DNA of 64,000 bases from Bacteroides nordii WAL 11050 = JCM 12987. Its GTDB lineage: Bacteria; Bacteroidota; Bacteroidia; Bacteroidales; Bacteroidaceae. Shown here piece after piece: positions 18,139-25,820 of this stretch; positions within the stretch are counted from its first letter, which is position 1, and every line of letters begins with the position of its first letter. The notes below the pieces were generated by a model. That model saw only the letters and a list, made by a program, of their open reading frames with translations, made no database searches and was not told the origin of the DNA. The translations under genes and the position numbers were made by a program. The stretch spans positions 62,001-126,000 of the forward strand of contig BAJA01000004.1 in the NCBI GenBank assembly GCA_000613465.1. Reading direction: 5' to 3'.

Positions 18139-18510
18139 ATGAACTTAAATGATTGGCTAACTATAATTGGCGCATTAGGAGGTTTGGAGGCTATAAAGTG
18201 GACTGTTAATTTCTTTGTTAACCATAAGACGAATACTCGAAAAGAAAATGCTTCGGCAGATGGGGTGGAAATGCAGAATCTTCTTATCGTTATTAATACG
18301 TTGAAAGATGAAATAGCACGCGTTATGTCTGAAAAAATAAAAAGAGATGAGAAAGTGGACTATTTGTATATAGAGCTTAGGAAATCAGAAGAAAAGGCTC
18401 TTAAAGTGACTAGTGAAAAGCATGAATTAGAAATGTGTCTTAAAGAGGCTGAGATGAAAAAATGTAATGTACATGGATGCGTTGACCGTGTACCACCTTC
18501 TGATTATTGA
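18139..18510 (+). CDS. Small membrane-anchored coiled-coil protein of the lysis cassette
   Basis: A 123-residue protein with an N-terminal hydrophobic stretch (WLTIIGALGGLEAIKWTVNFFV, residues about 6-27) and then a long charged, helical, coiled-coil-like region (LKDEIARVMSEKIKRDEKVDYLYIELRKSEEKALKVTSEKHELEMCLKEAE, split here by its hydrophobic heptads). It ends with a short Cys/His-containing tail. It lies immediately upstream of the amidase. This position and topology suit a holin-like or lysis accessory protein, but no signature confirms that. Confidence 0.5.
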   Translation: MNLNDWLTIIGALGGLEAIKWTVNFFVNHKTNTRKENASADGVEMQNLLIVINTLKDEIARVMSEKIKRDEKVDYLYIELRKSEEKALKVTSEKHELEMCLKEAEMKKCNVHGCVDRVPPSDY

Positions 18511-18572
18511 GTCCTATAAAATACTTATTGATAACTCTGTTATGTTTTTCATAACAAATAAAAGAAAAATGT

Positions 18573-19067
18573 ATGAATAAAATTGATTCAATTATTATTC
18601 ACTGTTCGGCCACACGTGCCGGACTGGATTTACGGGCAAAGGACATTGACCGTATGCACAGACAAAGAGGGTTCGCCCGGATCGGTTATAACTTCGTAAT
18701 TGGTCTTGACGGTACTGTAGAGAATGGACGCCCACTCTCTGTTGATGGAGCACACTGCAATACGAAAGGATTCTCCGGGGTGTCATACAACAAACATAGT
18801 ATTGGTATTTGCTACATTGGTGGGCTCAATGTGAATGGACATCCGGCAGATACCCGGACAGAAGCGCAGAAGAACTCTCTTCGTGATCTGGTTGCAAAGT
18901 TGTGTAAGGAATATGATATCATTGAGTTGCTTGGACATCGCGATACTTCTCCTGATCTTGATGACAGTGGTGAAGTTGAACCGGGAGAATATATCAAAAG
19001 CTGCCCGTGCTTCGATGTGCGAAGCGAGTTTAATAACTTTTTGCGTAACACAATTGTGAAACCATGA
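18573..19067 (+). CDS. N-acetylmuramoyl-L-alanine amidase (endolysin)
   Basis: Zinc amidase of the Amidase_2/T7-lysozyme type, 164 residues, that cuts the bond between MurNAc and L-alanine in peptidoglycan. The pattern IIIHCSAT (His10), GYNFVI, GLDGTVENGR, GAHC, SIGICYIGG, LLGHRD (His122) and KSCPCFD (Cys144) is visible. His10, His122 and Cys144 match the three zinc ligands of T7 lysozyme. There is no signal peptide, so it needs a holin or similar to reach the wall, as expected for a phage endolysin. It overlaps the following lipoprotein gene by 4 bp (ATGA). Confidence 0.92.
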   Translation: MNKIDSIIIHCSATRAGLDLRAKDIDRMHRQRGFARIGYNFVIGLDGTVENGRPLSVDGAHCNTKGFSGVSYNKHSIGICYIGGLNVNGHPADTRTEAQKNSLRDLVAKLCKEYDIIELLGHRDTSPDLDDSGEVEPGEYIKSCPCFDVRSEFNNFLRNTIVKP

Positions 19068-19465
19068 AACGGTTTATTTACATACTGACCATGCTCCTAT
19101 CCATCGGGGCATGGTTGGTATCTTGCAGTAGTATTAAATATGTTCCGATAGAAACGGTTAAGATAAATACAGAATATCGCGATCGTTGGTTACGTGATTC
19201 TATCCACGTACATGATAGTATTTTTATGTCTATGAAAGGGGATACTGTTTTTCGTGACCGTTGGCATGTTGAATATAGAAATAAACTTGTATATGATACG
19301 ACTTATATCAATCGGACGGATAGTATTTGTGTACCTTATCCCATTGAGAAGCAGTTATCTCGTTGGGAGTCTATTAAAATGGAGCTTGGAGGATGGGCCT
19401 TTGGTATTGTAATCGGACTTGCTTTGATTATGGTTGGTTGGCTGATATATCGGCTGAGGCGGTAG
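19064..19465 (+). CDS. Spanin-like lipoprotein with C-terminal membrane segment
   Basis: A 133-residue protein with a lipoprotein signal (residues 1-21, ending LVSC with the lipid-bearing Cys21), a periplasmic charged middle with repeated RDRW and YDTTY pieces, and a C-terminal membrane segment (about 109-129, GWAFGIVIGLALIMVGWLIYRL) with positive end RLRR. A lipobox at one end and a membrane helix at the other is the topology of unimolecular spanins, which link outer and inner membranes and complete lysis. Its start overlaps the amidase stop, so the two are coupled. The spanin role is inferred from topology and position; Bacteroides spanins are poorly characterised. Confidence 0.62.
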   Translation: MKRFIYILTMLLSIGAWLVSCSSIKYVPIETVKINTEYRDRWLRDSIHVHDSIFMSMKGDTVFRDRWHVEYRNKLVYDTTYINRTDSICVPYPIEKQLSRWESIKMELGGWAFGIVIGLALIMVGWLIYRLRR

Positions 19466-19728
19466 TATAAATGACTTTTCTCAAAGCTTTATATTTAGGA
19501 GAAACCGATAAAAAAAGTCTGTTTCCTAAGAAAGAAATAGAAGTATTATAAAAGTACGTATTTAACTGTGTGTTAATTAGTATTCTTTATATACCAAAAG
19601 TACGTACTTTTATAGGCATAAAGTACGTACTTTTGTAAGCTTAACAATGGTAGTTAAGAGACTCTGTTAATAATGTTAATTTGAAATGCTGTTATTAAAG
19701 AAGGGTTGCAGCAATGAACCCCCTAATT
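19466..19728. other. Gap between lysis genes and toxin-antitoxin pair, with GTAC palindromes
   Basis: No gene. An imperfect hairpin (about 19495-19535, TTAGGAGAAAC with GTTTCCTAA) could end the tail operon but has no T tract. Three AAAAGTACGTA-type sites follow and are listed separately. Confidence 0.6.
19550..19634. repeat. Three AAAAGTACGTACTTTT palindromic sites
   Basis: A perfect 16-bp palindrome AAAAGTACGTACTTTT at 19596-19611, a 14-bp palindrome AAAGTACGTACTTT at 19620-19633, and a degenerate copy AAAAGTACGTATTT at 19550-19563. The two strong copies start 24 bp apart. They have the look of operator sites for a dimeric regulator. No gene starts nearby, since flanking genes both end toward this gap. 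Confidence 0.7.
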
Positions 19729-20031
19729 TTATAACATCATTGAAAATTCAATTCTGCACCCTAACGCATTCATGATACGATAAAAGGTTGATACTCTAGG
19801 TTCTGTTTGCCCTTTTTCTACGCGTGAAATATATGAGCGATCAGAGCCTATTCTTCGAGCAAGTTCAGCTTGGCTTATTTGGGCCTTTTTTCGGGCATCC
19901 TCAATTATTTGTCCAGTATAAAAGGCATAAGCCTTTTCTTCTGCCTCCGTACGCTGTGCCGTTCCTTTTGCGCCAAATTTCGCATCAAGCACAGCATCAT
20001 AATCTACTATTTGATGATTATTTGTCTGCAT
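19729..20031 (-). CDS. higA: HigA-type antitoxin, XRE-family helix-turn-helix
   Basis: A 100-residue DNA-binding antitoxin. The C-terminal half is a classic XRE domain: QISQAELARRIGSDRSYISRVEKGQTEPRVSTFYRIMNALG (residues about 53-92). The N-terminal half (VLDAKFGAKGTAQRTEAEEKAYAFYTGQII) is typical of antitoxins that follow HigB/RelE toxins. The toxin's natural reading frame would end inside this gene's start, a 14-bp overlap, so the pair is co-translated. It probably neutralises the toxin and represses the shared promoter at 20355-20387. Confidence 0.85.
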   Translation of the reverse strand: MQTNNHQIVDYDAVLDAKFGAKGTAQRTEAEEKAYAFYTGQIIEDARKKAQISQAELARRIGSDRSYISRVEKGQTEPRVSTFYRIMNALGCRIEFSMML

Positions 20032-20350
20032 AATATGCCTCCTTTATTTTTATTGCTTTTTCTATTTCACTATCGGGAGTTTTCTGTGTTTTTTTCTAAA
20101 AACCATTAAATAAAACGACTATATTACCGTCATCAAAGATGAAAAACACACGGTAAATATTACCATTATATTCTGTCCGTAATTCAAATATACCCTCTCT
20201 AACTATCTTCACAAACTTAGCTGATAGTCTTTCTTGAGTTTTGAGGAGAAGCAATCCATATTGTACCTTATCCTGCTCTTTTTCAGTCAAGGTTTCCATA
20301 AATGCTTCAAAATACCCTCCGTATGTTCGTATTTTACGTTCAATTTCCAT
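20018..20350 (-). CDS. higB: HigB/RelE-type toxin with in-frame amber stop near the C-terminus
   Basis: mRNA-interferase-type toxin of the RelE/HigB group. From the ATG at 20348-20350 it reads MEIERKIRTYGGYFEAFMETLTEKEQDKVQYGLLLL, then FVKIVREGIFELRTEY, YRVFFIFDDGNIVVLFNGF, matching the phage-derived Gp49-like toxin core. A TAG at 20096-20098 stops it after NGF. The same frame continues KKTQKTPDSEIEKAIKIKEAYYADK to a TAA at 20018-20020; this is the normal C-terminal tail of the family, which usually has a residue such as Gln or Val where the TAG stands. It is therefore most simply a CAG-to-TAG change. As read, the product is 84 residues and may be inactive. Confidence 0.78.
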
Positions 20351-20354
20351 AACA

Positions 20355-20387
20355 CAAAGATACAGAATGTTGTTCAATTATACAACA
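20355..20387 (-). promoter_or_regulatory. Toxin-antitoxin promoter and operator
   Basis: Plus-strand CAAAGATA (20355-20362) reads TATCTTTG on the minus strand, a perfect Bacteroides -7 element. Just upstream, 20368-20387 (TGTTGTTCAATTATACAACA) is an imperfect palindrome with TGTTGT/ACAACA arms, a probable operator for the antitoxin. The -7 element ends 5 bp before the toxin ATG, so the transcript would be nearly leaderless. Confidence 0.6.
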
Positions 20388-20418
20388 AATAAAAGCGCTT
20401 ATTTTCATAAAATCATTT

Positions 20419-20441
20419 TTCCGTTAGGTCAGTTAACGGAA
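20419..20441. terminator. Hairpin between PUL 1 and the toxin-antitoxin pair
   Basis: TTCCGTTA (20419-20426) and TAACGGAA (20434-20441) form a perfect 8-bp stem. It lies 44 bp after the stop codon of the last PUL 1 gene on the minus strand and is followed there by an AAAAATGATTTT stretch. A terminator role is plausible but not canonical. Confidence 0.4.
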
Positions 20442-20484
20442 GTGGCCGTCTTTCTAATCATCAATAGATGGGTTAGCAGGCGAT

Positions 20485-22218
20485 TCATTCTATCATCACA
20501 CGATACTTGTTAACGGTTGCTCCCATACCCTCTACAAATCCGATTTTAGTACGATCACCGCCCACATTGAATTTAACGTGTTGATCATAATAGAGTGTGG
20601 CACAATCCCCGTTATTTTCTTTCAGTTGGCGATACTCATTCCATGAGTGATCGTATTTTTCGAGTGCGAGTTTAATTGCTGTTTTATCATATACACCTGT
20701 TTGCTCACCCTGATATCCTTTAAGCATGACAATCCAGCCTTGTTCCATAATTCTGTGAAGCCAGAGTCCATATAGAGAAGAGGTTTTGATATACTGTTCG
20801 ATGGCTTTGTCGTTGCATTGTATCTTTTCGGATAATTCTACTATATCCTCCCAGAGTGCTACGGAAAGTTTCATTTCGTACAATGACTCGTCGACTATGT
20901 TTTTCTTTAAGATTTCATCGAAGATTCTCTTTAGCTGGTTGATTCCTCCTAAATAATGGTCGCGTGTCCAGGTCACATTGACGGAGTGCAGGAGTGAACC
21001 TCTTCCCCGGATAATAGCATCGGGGGTCAGCATACACAGACGGCGGAAGAATGGGAGAGTCTCTTGGGATATGCCAATTTTCAGTGCATATTCATTGAAA
21101 ATATCTTCTTCTGTGCGGTTAGGATTCAGGGCCCATTGGCTCATCACGTAGGTATTGAGGTCACACCAAAGTTCATTAGAGATGTAAGGACCGTACCAGC
21201 CTCCACCTCTCGACCAGGTCCATACGCCATAGAACAATGGATTATCTTTCACATCGTTCAGGCAACGGGGAGAAGCATCCTGCTTTGTCTCTTCAAAACC
21301 ATTGATTACGGCATTTGCCACATAGTTCGGATAAGCTCCTTTTCCTTCATACTCACGCTGGCATTGTACCTCCACTACTTGTTTGTGTTTACCCAATGTG
21401 ATCGTTTTGTTGAAATGGAAAGTCCGGAAGTAGTCTCCATTGGTGTGTTTGATAGCCATATAGAGATTGGGATGTGGTTCTACTTGTTCGGTAACGGCTA
21501 AGTAATAATCCGGGCGGACATGGAAGAAACCAAAATCCCACGTACGGTATATAATCTTCTTATTTCTTTTTACACATACCTCTTCTCTGAGCAGATTCAT
21601 TAGCCGGGCATGTATCTCAATACTTTTATCATATCTGTTTTTATAGTCTACCGGGCCGTTTCCTATGTGATACGGAATGTTGTGGGTATAAGTCTCTCCG
21701 GTACGGATCACCAATCCGTCCATCTCCGGGAAACGCTCGAATAATTCTTTCAGCATGATCCGGTGAATCTCCCAGGTTTTGGGCTTCTCGAAAGATATTT
21801 TTCCATCCTCGTCACAAATCTCGTCTTTATAGAGCTCAACTAACTTTTGGGGTAATACAATGATATCAGTGAAATAGAACGCTTGTAAACCGTTCTCGTG
21901 ACACGCTTTGATCTGTGTTCTGATTTCTTTTGTCAGTGTTTCGATCCATGCTTTTTCTTCTGATCCTTTCGGAAAAATACGCTTGTCGAATTTTGAGAAA
22001 CTGACGGCACATTGCGGGAATTTAAACTCATTGATGACCATGCCATTCATGCCAAAAGAGGCTAACTTCTCTGGCATGCGGAAAACACTCTGTGTCATGG
22101 CATCTCCGGGATTGTGATGTACCATGTCCATTACCAGATATCCCTCTTTTTGAATTTGTTGTGCCAGGATAGGCAGAAACATACAGAGTCCTATCCCTCC
22201 TAATATCCACTTCTTCAT
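20485..22218 (-). CDS. Secreted putative glycoside hydrolase, alpha-glucuronidase-like features
   Basis: A 577-residue protein with a signal peptide (WILGGIGLCMFLPILAQ). I do not recognise a named family with certainty. The pattern suggests a TIM barrel: GLQAFYFTDIIVL, DGLVIRTGETYTH, IIYRTWDFGFFHV, then YGVWTWSRGGGWYGPYI followed by a helical domain SQWALNPNRTEEDIFNEYALKIGI. The WTWSRGGGW and ALNPNRTEEDIFNEY pieces recall the C-terminal region of GH67 alpha-glucuronidases. It is the last gene of PUL 1, 31 bp after the GH92 gene, and probably acts in the periplasm or at the surface on uronic-acid-bearing oligosaccharides. The glucuronidase idea is inference. Confidence 0.55.
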   Translation of the reverse strand: MKKWILGGIGLCMFLPILAQQIQKEGYLVMDMVHHNPGDAMTQSVFRMPEKLASFGMNGMVINEFKFPQCAVSFSKFDKRIFPKGSEEKAWIETLTKEIRTQIKACHENGLQAFYFTDIIVLPQKLVELYKDEICDEDGKISFEKPKTWEIHRIMLKELFERFPEMDGLVIRTGETYTHNIPYHIGNGPVDYKNRYDKSIEIHARLMNLLREEVCVKRNKKIIYRTWDFGFFHVRPDYYLAVTEQVEPHPNLYMAIKHTNGDYFRTFHFNKTITLGKHKQVVEVQCQREYEGKGAYPNYVANAVINGFEETKQDASPRCLNDVKDNPLFYGVWTWSRGGGWYGPYISNELWCDLNTYVMSQWALNPNRTEEDIFNEYALKIGISQETLPFFRRLCMLTPDAIIRGRGSLLHSVNVTWTRDHYLGGINQLKRIFDEILKKNIVDESLYEMKLSVALWEDIVELSEKIQCNDKAIEQYIKTSSLYGLWLHRIMEQGWIVMLKGYQGEQTGVYDKTAIKLALEKYDHSWNEYRQLKENNGDCATLYYDQHVKFNVGGDRTKIGFVEGMGATVNKYRVMIE

Positions 22219-22249
22219 AATTTTGATTTGTATTTATATTAATTGTGTC

Positions 22250-24533
22250 TTATTCTGTTGTAACGTAAGGCATTGCATCGGCACCGGATGCCCATTGCTT
22301 GTTGGGAGTATTTCCCATGACGAAAGATAGAGTACCCCCTTTCAGTATGTCTTCATGCAGGATATAGCATTTGTTGTAAGGCTGTCCGTTCAAGGTTGCC
22401 GACTGGATATAGATGTTTTCCTCTGTATATCCTTTGGCCTCTACCTTGAATTTTTTTCCATTCTCCAGCGTGATGATACTCTCTTCGAAGCCCGGACTGC
22501 CAATGACGTAATAAGGCATACCGGGACATACCGGATAAAATCCAACCATACTGAACACTAACCATGCGGACATTTGTCCGGCATCGTCGTTACCGCTCAG
22601 GCCATCGGGCGTAGGATAATATTCTCTATTCAATATGTTGTGTACCCATTTTTGAGTTTTCCAGGCTTCACCAGCTAAAGCAAAAAGGTAGGGAATATGA
22701 TGTCCCGGCTCATTGCCGTGCCAGTAGTAATCTTTTTCAAAGAAGGTGTCGAGATGTGTCCGGAAACGTTCTTTGCCGATATGTTTCATCAGTCCGTTTA
22801 CATCATGGGGAACATACCATGTGTAATGGTAAGGTGTTCCTTCGCATATATAATCTACAAATTTATCGAACTCAAAAGGTTCGATCCATTCTCCGTTTGC
22901 ATAACGTCCGCGTGCATAGCCGGTTTCCGGATCGATCACGTTTTTATAGTTCATGGCCCTTTTTACCAATGTTCGGTAGTCATCTGTTTTTCCTAATTTC
23001 CTGGCTACTTGTGCCAGGACGAAGTCATCATAGGCATATTCCAGTGTTCTGGATACTTGTTCTCTTTTATGGAATGCATCCCATACATTGTCTTCCAATG
23101 GGATATAGTTGTATTGAAGATAGGATTCTAAACCCCGGCGCCCTTTACCTTCTACATAACTTTTCCGGTCTGTATTGATTTCAAATGCATTTTTGCGCAT
23201 AAGCCGGTAGGCTTCCTCATAGTCGAATCCCGGAACCTCTTTCAGAATGGCATCCCCCATCATAGCTATTCCGTGATCGCCGATCATGCTGCCGTATAAT
23301 TATTCCATAGCGGAAAGATAGGCAGCCACCCGCCTTGTTGCCCTTTTACAATGAAAGATTTAGAAAAGTCTCCTGTGAGAGACGGGCTAAGAATGGAGTA
23401 GAGAGGTAATACGGCTCTGTAGATATCCCACATGGAGAAATCGCAATAATAGGTGAAATCTTTGGCTTGATGGATGGTGTAATTTTCGGAGAAACCGGGA
23501 TAATAACCTTCCACATCACTGAAAGTACGGGGCAGCATACGGGCATTGTAAAGAGCGGTATAAAATTGAGTCTTTTTCTTCTCATCGCTACTTTTTACAG
23601 CTATCTGGCTCAGTGCTTTCTCCCAATTGGCTGCCGATTGTTTCTTTACTTTCTCGAAGTTCCATCCGGGAATCTCTGCTTCCAGATTTTTACGGGCATT
23701 TTCAATACTGGTGAAAGAGGTGCCTACTTTTACCTGTATGCTGTTCCCTTTTTCAGGAGCGAGTTTAATCCAGGCCCCTACCCTGTTTTTGTTCCCTTTT
23801 ATTTCTGTTTCTCCCGTTGTAATTTCACTGTCTTTCCATGTTCCGAAGGAGTCGAAGTCTTCTTCAAACCGGATGACGAAATAGCCGCTGAATCCGGCAC
23901 TCTTTCCACTTCCTTGATAGATTCTGTAGGCGGGATTATAGCCTGTTACTTCCCTGCTCTTTGCATCAATTTTTAAATACCCCTGTTGCTTGTCACTATT
24001 GGTTCTATAATGATATAACGATCTTTATCCGATTGAAAACTAAAACGCATGATTCCTGCATGAGACAAACCTGTAAGTTCGGCATGAATCAGGTAATCTT
24101 TCAGCATCACCTGATAATAGTAAGGCTTTGCCGTTTCTTCATCATGGCTAAATTGGGAAGCGCGCTCTCTGGCATTTGTTTTTAATTCACCGGTGACAGG
24201 CATTATTGTTACGCTGCCATAATCCTGTGTACATGAGCCACTGATCCAATGGCTGGCACGGAATCCTTGTATTTCGTCGTGGTAATAGTAATAAGGGGGA
24301 TTACATTTATGTTCTCCTTCCAGTGTTTGTGGTACCCAGTTGGTCATTCCGTTGGGTACACCGACTGCCGGCATGGTTTGCCCTTTCTCTTCTGAGGGTG
24401 CTTTGTCACCTCGTGCATGTCTTTGTATGTCTGTACCAATGACGGGGTTAACGTAGTCTGCATATTTCTCATTCCGTGTCATAGAACAGCCGGATAGCAG
24501 TAGTGTACATAATAAACTTAAATATAATTTCAT
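22250..24533 (-). CDS. GH92 alpha-mannosidase lipoprotein, two apparent frameshifts
   Basis: Exo-alpha-mannosidase (calcium-dependent, inverting), about 761 residues when repaired. Lipobox LLLSGC near residue 16. N-terminal GH92 pieces: DYVNPVIGTD, PAVGVPNGMTNW, FRASHWISGSCTQDYG. C-terminal pieces: YHWYVPHD-like TPYHYTWYVPHDVNGL, GNEPGHHIPYLF, GLSGNDDAGQMSAWLVFSMVGFYPVCPG. Breaks: at about 24000, where restoring an A turns EPIVTSNRGI into EPNSDKQQGYLKIDAK; and at about 23286, where restoring a C turns the stop into NNYTAAMIGDHGIAMMGD. All three pieces are otherwise intact, so I annotate one gene. It sits between the GH105 gene and the glucuronidase-like gene. Confidence 0.87.
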
Positions 24534-24540
24534 ACCTAAT

Positions 24541-25649
24541 TTATTTGTTTTCCATTAATGCGAAAGCGCACCACAGTACGGGTGCCTGTCCATGATAATC
24601 TCCTGTTTTTTGGGGTCGGTCATAATAGTATTGCCGGTTATTTCTCTTATTGGTGCCCGAACATACCTCTGTTACATCTCCGTCTTCATTGATATAAGAG
24701 ACCAGTGATAGCCATGCTTTACGGACTGCAGGAGCATATTCCCGGGCTTTCAGCCAGCCTTGTTTTACGCCTGTGATCATGCGTAGGTAAACATCGCCGT
24801 TCCGGAAGTTTCGTTCCAGCAATCGGGAGCGTCTATCAACTGATTCCACATACCGTTTTCTGCCTGATATTGTTTTAAACTTTTCATCATATCGAGATAC
24901 CCCTGTAGGATACGCGGACGATCCGGGTTGTCTTTGGGCAATACTTTCAACAGTTCAGCCATACCTACCGCCATCCATCCATTGCCTCTTCCCCAAAGGA
25001 AAGGGACATCCGGGGCATGATAAAACAGCCCGTTAGGACGTTGCAATTCGTCCAGGTAGACGGCCATTGAACGTGCAGTTCGGTCGATGTATTTCTGGTT
25101 ACCGGTTGCTTTGTAGGCTTGCGATTGCAAGATGGTTATCATATACATATCGTCTATCCACAAGCGGGTTTGCCAGCTAAGTCCTTTGTCGGTCCATTTT
25201 TTTTCTTCAATGGAGGCTTCCGCAGGTAGCTCCCATTGTGTATCGGCATAAGAAATTCCCAAATCCAGGTATTGCATCTTTTTTGTTATCAGATAGAATT
25301 CCAGAGGAAGACATCCGAACATGTTCAAATCGACATGATTTTTGATAGGAAGGAGATCTCTTTCTGCTGTACACAAATAGTCAAAACGTTCTTGTAACTG
25401 CCTGGATAACTCTTTATTCTTGCTTTCGCTGGCAAAACGCACTGCTCCGTACCAGGTACATACTTCGGCATAATGTATCCATTTGCCACCATGTAACATG
25501 TGTTTACCGGATAAGAAGCGGTTGGCAACCTTGATTCCTACCTCTTCCGGAGTGTAACCTTTGGGAAATTTCTTCAGAATCTTATTTTGCGCCACAGAGG
25601 TTGACGCAAAGATAGTAAAGATAATGATATACAGGACTTTTGTCGACAT
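24541..25649 (-). CDS. GH105/GH88-type unsaturated uronyl hydrolase, apparent frameshift
   Basis: Removes delta-4,5-unsaturated uronic acid from the ends of oligosaccharides made by polysaccharide lyases. Signal peptide VLYIIIFTIFASTSVAQ. Family pieces: LSWQTRLWIDDMYMITILQ (the catalytic Asp region), FLWGRGNGWMAVGMAELL, MWNQLIDAPDCWNETSGTAMFTYA. The first frame stops at 24777 and the C-terminal part MITGVKQGWLKAREYAPAVRKAWLSL continues in another frame to 24541. Restoring one C in GC-ATGATC at about 24781 joins them as TYAMITGVKQGW. Repaired length is about 370 residues, normal for the family. It starts 8 bp upstream of the GH92 gene. Confidence 0.87.
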
Positions 25650-25686
25650 TTACTTTGATATATTGATAACAAATGAATTAATTCAA

Positions 25687-25788
25687 TGAAACGCAGATTA
25701 ACACAAATTGGTGCAGATTCAGAAAGACGATTCTTCTTTTATCTTCTATTTATTTACTTTGCGGAAATCCGGGTTAATCTGCGTTTCA
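25687..25788. repeat. Inverted-repeat element, GAAACGCAGATTAAC family
   Basis: TGAAACGCAGATTAAC at 25687-25702 and its exact reverse complement at 25773-25788, with a 70-nt interior. It fills the gap between the surface-binding protein and GH105 genes. A related element lies at about 61575-61676. It looks like a small non-autonomous mobile or REP-like repeat. Confidence 0.65.
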
Positions 25789-25820
25789 ATCAATCATTGC
25801 TTTGGCATACTTTTTTATAA

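Noticed and set aside
2319..19465. Complete, inducible prophage
   Set aside because: No capsid, portal, terminase, integrase or transposase gene is present and no flanking attachment repeat was seen.
19596..19633. GTAC palindromes as terminators
   Set aside because: The stems are AT-rich with no loop and no following T tract; operator-like sites fit better.
23284..24533. Several small separate GH92 genes
   Set aside because: The pieces carry consecutive parts of one GH92 protein and join after adding one base at each break.
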